Shown piece after piece: positions 41,876 through 43,585 of a stretch of 43,585 nucleotides of DNA. The position numbers were made by a program, and so were the translations under genes. Where the stretch lies: the NCBI GenBank assembly GCA_016927905.1, contig JAFGLW010000026.1:1-43585 (forward strand), in the 5' to 3' direction. The DNA is from a candidate division CSSED10-310 bacterium (GTDB lineage Bacteria; CSSED10-310; JAFGJC01). How positions within the stretch are numbered: position 1 is the first letter of the stretch; every line of letters begins with the position of its first letter. The notes beneath the pieces were generated by a model that was given only the letters and a program-made list of their open reading frames with translations, was not told where the DNA came from and made no database searches.

Positions 41876-43585
41876 AGATATCAAGGTGATCATTGCCACG
41901 GATTGCGGCAGTACGACCACCAAGGCGATTTTAATTCAATATGATGAAGAGAAGGGCGAGTACCGGCAGACCTACCGGGGGGAAGCCCCCACCACAGTTG
42001 AATCTCCGTTTGAGGATGTGACCAAGGGCGTGTTGAACTCCATATCGGAACTTTCGGAACTTTCCGGCCGGGAGCTTCTGGATGAGAACAACATGATCCT
42101 CAAGAAATCCAGCCCGTCGGAAGGTGCGGATATCTATATTTCGACTTCGTCGGCTGGGGGAGGTCTTCAGATGATGGTCGCCGGGGTTGTCCGGTCCATG
42201 ACGGCGGAGAGTGCCGAGCGAGCAGCGCTGGGTGCGGGTGCGATCGTGATGGATGTCATCGCTTCCAACGATCACCGGTTGCCGCACGAACAAATCGAGC
42301 GGATCCGGCAGCTCCGCCCCGACATGATTCTCCTGTCAGGCGGTATCGATGGCGGGACGAAGTCGCATGTGGTGGATCTCGCGGAGTTGATATCCGCTGC
42401 GGATCCCAAACCCCGGCTTGGGATCGGGTTCAAGCTGCCGGTCATTTATGCCGGGAACAGGGATGCCCGGGAGGAGGTCAGCGGGACGCTGGAGGAGAAG
42501 GTTGATCTGGTGATTGTGGACAATCTCCGGCCGGTGCTTGAAAAGGAAAACCTGGGTCCGGCCCGTGACAAGATCCATGACATGTTCATGGAGCATGTCA
42601 TGCAGCAGGCACCGGGATACAAGAAACTGATGGAGTGGACGGATTCCCCGATCATGCCCACTCCGGGGGCGGTGGGGGCAATCATCGAGCGGGTGGCGCA
42701 GCTCTATGATCTGCAGGTTGTGGGAGTGGACATCGGAGGTGCCACAACGGATGTTTTCTCCGTGTTCGTGGATCCGGAAGACGAAAAACCGGTGTTCAAC
42801 CGGACGGTTTCGGCGAATCTGGGGATGAGTTATTCCATATCGAACATCCTGGCGGAAGCGACCCTGCCGAACATCTCCCGCTGGGTACCGTTTCCCATCG
42901 ATGAGCGGGAACTGCGCAACCAGATCAAGAACAAGATGATCCGGCCCACCACGATTCCCCAGACACTGCATTCTCTTGCGGTGGAGCAGGCGATAGCCCG
43001 GGAAGCGCTGCGGCTGGCTTTCGTGCAGCACAAATCCTTTGCCACCACCTTGAAAGGCGTTCAGAAACAGCGCACTATTGCCGATGCGTTCGTCCAGACC
43101 GGGACGGAAGGTACGATCGTCAATATGATGAACCTGGATCTCCTGGTCGGTTCCGGCGGCGTTCTTTCTCATGCACCCCGAAGGAATCAGTCGGCGATGA
43201 TGATGATCGATGCGTTCCGGCCGGAGGGTATCACCCGGCTCGCGGTGGATTCCATTTTCATGATGCCGCATCTGGGGGTGCTGTCCGAGGTTCATCCGAA
43301 GGCCGCGACGGAAGTTTTTCTGAAGGATTGTCTCGTTTATATCGGGACCTGTATTGCTCCCGTGGGTCAGATCAAGGAAAGCAAGGATGTGATGAAATAC
43401 AGCATCGATCTGCCGCAGGGCAGGCAGGAGGGGATGCTGCGGCAGGGTGAAATGCTTCTGTTCCCGCTGGGTGTCGGTGAAAAGGCATCTGCGGTGTTTG
43501 AACCGACAGGCAAAGCGGATGTTGGCGCGGGAAAGGGGACCCGGGTTGAGACGGTTGTTCACGGCGGGGTGGTCGGGTTGATTCT
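41859..43585 (+). CDS. GlmL/MutL-family ASKHA ATPase, partial at 3' end
   Basis: At least 575 residues, with no stop before the window ends. The N-terminus IIATDCGSTTTKAILIQ and the later GVDIGGATTDVFSV are phosphate-binding motifs of the actin/Hsp70-like fold. The block ISTSSAGGGLQMMVAGVVRSMTAESAERAALGAGA, followed by LLSGGIDGGTK, matches the glutamate mutase L (MutL/GlmL) family, which accompanies B12-dependent carbon-skeleton mutases and is thought to reactivate them or exchange cofactor. No mutase gene lies in the window, so one is expected just downstream if the association holds. AAGGGAG lies nine bases before ATG 41859, which overlaps the previous gene. Confidence 0.85.
   Translation, partial: MTQKPEDIKVIIATDCGSTTTKAILIQYDEEKGEYRQTYRGEAPTTVESPFEDVTKGVLNSISELSELSGRELLDENNMILKKSSPSEGADIYISTSSAGGGLQMMVAGVVRSMTAESAERAALGAGAIVMDVIASNDHRLPHEQIERIRQLRPDMILLSGGIDGGTKSHVVDLAELISAADPKPRLGIGFKLPVIYAGNRDAREEVSGTLEEKVDLVIVDNLRPVLEKENLGPARDKIHDMFMEHVMQQAPGYKKLMEWTDSPIMPTPGAVGAIIERVAQLYDLQVVGVDIGGATTDVFSVFVDPEDEKPVFNRTVSANLGMSYSISNILAEATLPNISRWVPFPIDERELRNQIKNKMIRPTTIPQTLHSLAVEQAIAREALRLAFVQHKSFATTLKGVQKQRTIADAFVQTGTEGTIVNMMNLDLLVGSGGVLSHAPRRNQSAMMMIDAFRPEGITRLAVDSIFMMPHLGVLSEVHPKAATEVFLKDCLVYIGTCIAPVGQIKESKDVMKYSIDLPQGRQEGMLRQGEMLLFPLGVGEKASAVFEPTGKADVGAGKGTRVETVVHGGVVGLI

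Noticed and set aside
42336..43562. Minus-strand open frame of 408 codons
   Set aside because: It is antisense to the GlmL-family gene, whose motifs and ribosome site are clear. The His/Arg-rich translation shows no domain.

Overview
The window looks like a chromosomal segment from an uncultured, probably anaerobic, didermic bacterium with moderately GC-rich DNA. No rRNA, tRNA or taxonomic marker is present, so the phylum cannot be fixed. The anaerobic reading rests on four things: a 1449-residue BadF/HgdC-type activase fused to a DUF2229/HgdB-like part, a phosphate butyryl/acetyltransferase, a GlmL/MutL-type protein that normally accompanies B12-dependent mutases, and two radical-SAM enzymes. 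Large secreted proteins with long Thr/Pro linkers point to one of the candidate phyla rich in such proteins.

Layout. Bases 1-2362: the 3' end of an IS3-type transposase, then a secreted metallophosphoesterase bracketed by two near-identical 101-bp palindromic elements. 2354-4500: a PP-loop amidotransferase and, divergently, a PAS protein. 4521-9134: a secreted FG-GAP repeat protein and, divergently, a membrane GT-C/TPR glycosyltransferase. 9201-9715: a frameshifted DUF4252 remnant. 9825-17246: glucose-6-phosphate isomerase, a kinase-receiver hybrid and the giant activase. 17319-18743: a sulfatase-fold enzyme with Thr at the nucleophile position. 18843-23608: a compact cluster on the minus strand holding a possible 36-codon ORF, a lysine 2,3-aminomutase-type radical SAM enzyme, two D-Ala-D-Ala-ligase-like ATP-grasp enzymes, a GNAT acetyltransferase and a secreted protein of unknown function. 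23769-29617: a secreted HTSHGSQ-family protein, an M16C peptidase and a B12-binding radical SAM protein. 29727-34404: Ptb, TldD, TldE and a polysaccharide deacetylase. 34421-38951: a polyamine operon (deoxyhypusine-synthase-like enzyme, pyruvoyl arginine decarboxylase, agmatinase) with an M42-type peptidase and two small proteins. 39045-40631: a secreted beta-helix protein. 40815-43585: three small unknown proteins leading into a GlmL-family protein cut by the window end.

Two themes stand out. First, four unrelated secreted proteins (metallophosphoesterase, FG-GAP, HTSHGSQ family, beta-helix) end in the same roughly 115-120-residue C-terminal domain, usually after a Thr/Pro linker. It behaves like a sorting or surface-attachment module, and the GT-C glycosyltransferase nearby is a candidate modifier of the linkers. 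Second, the aminomutase/double ATP-grasp/GNAT cluster looks like a small biosynthetic pathway that makes beta-lysine or a similar beta-amino acid, ligates it and acylates it. Its product is not one I recognise, and the possible small ORF in its leader deserves a look.

Several genes have near-consensus promoters whose -10 element lies only 6-9 nt before the start codon with no Shine-Dalgarno sequence, so leaderless mRNAs seem common here. The only stretch over 300 bases without an intact gene is 9135-9824, which holds the DUF4252 remnant and the pgi promoter.
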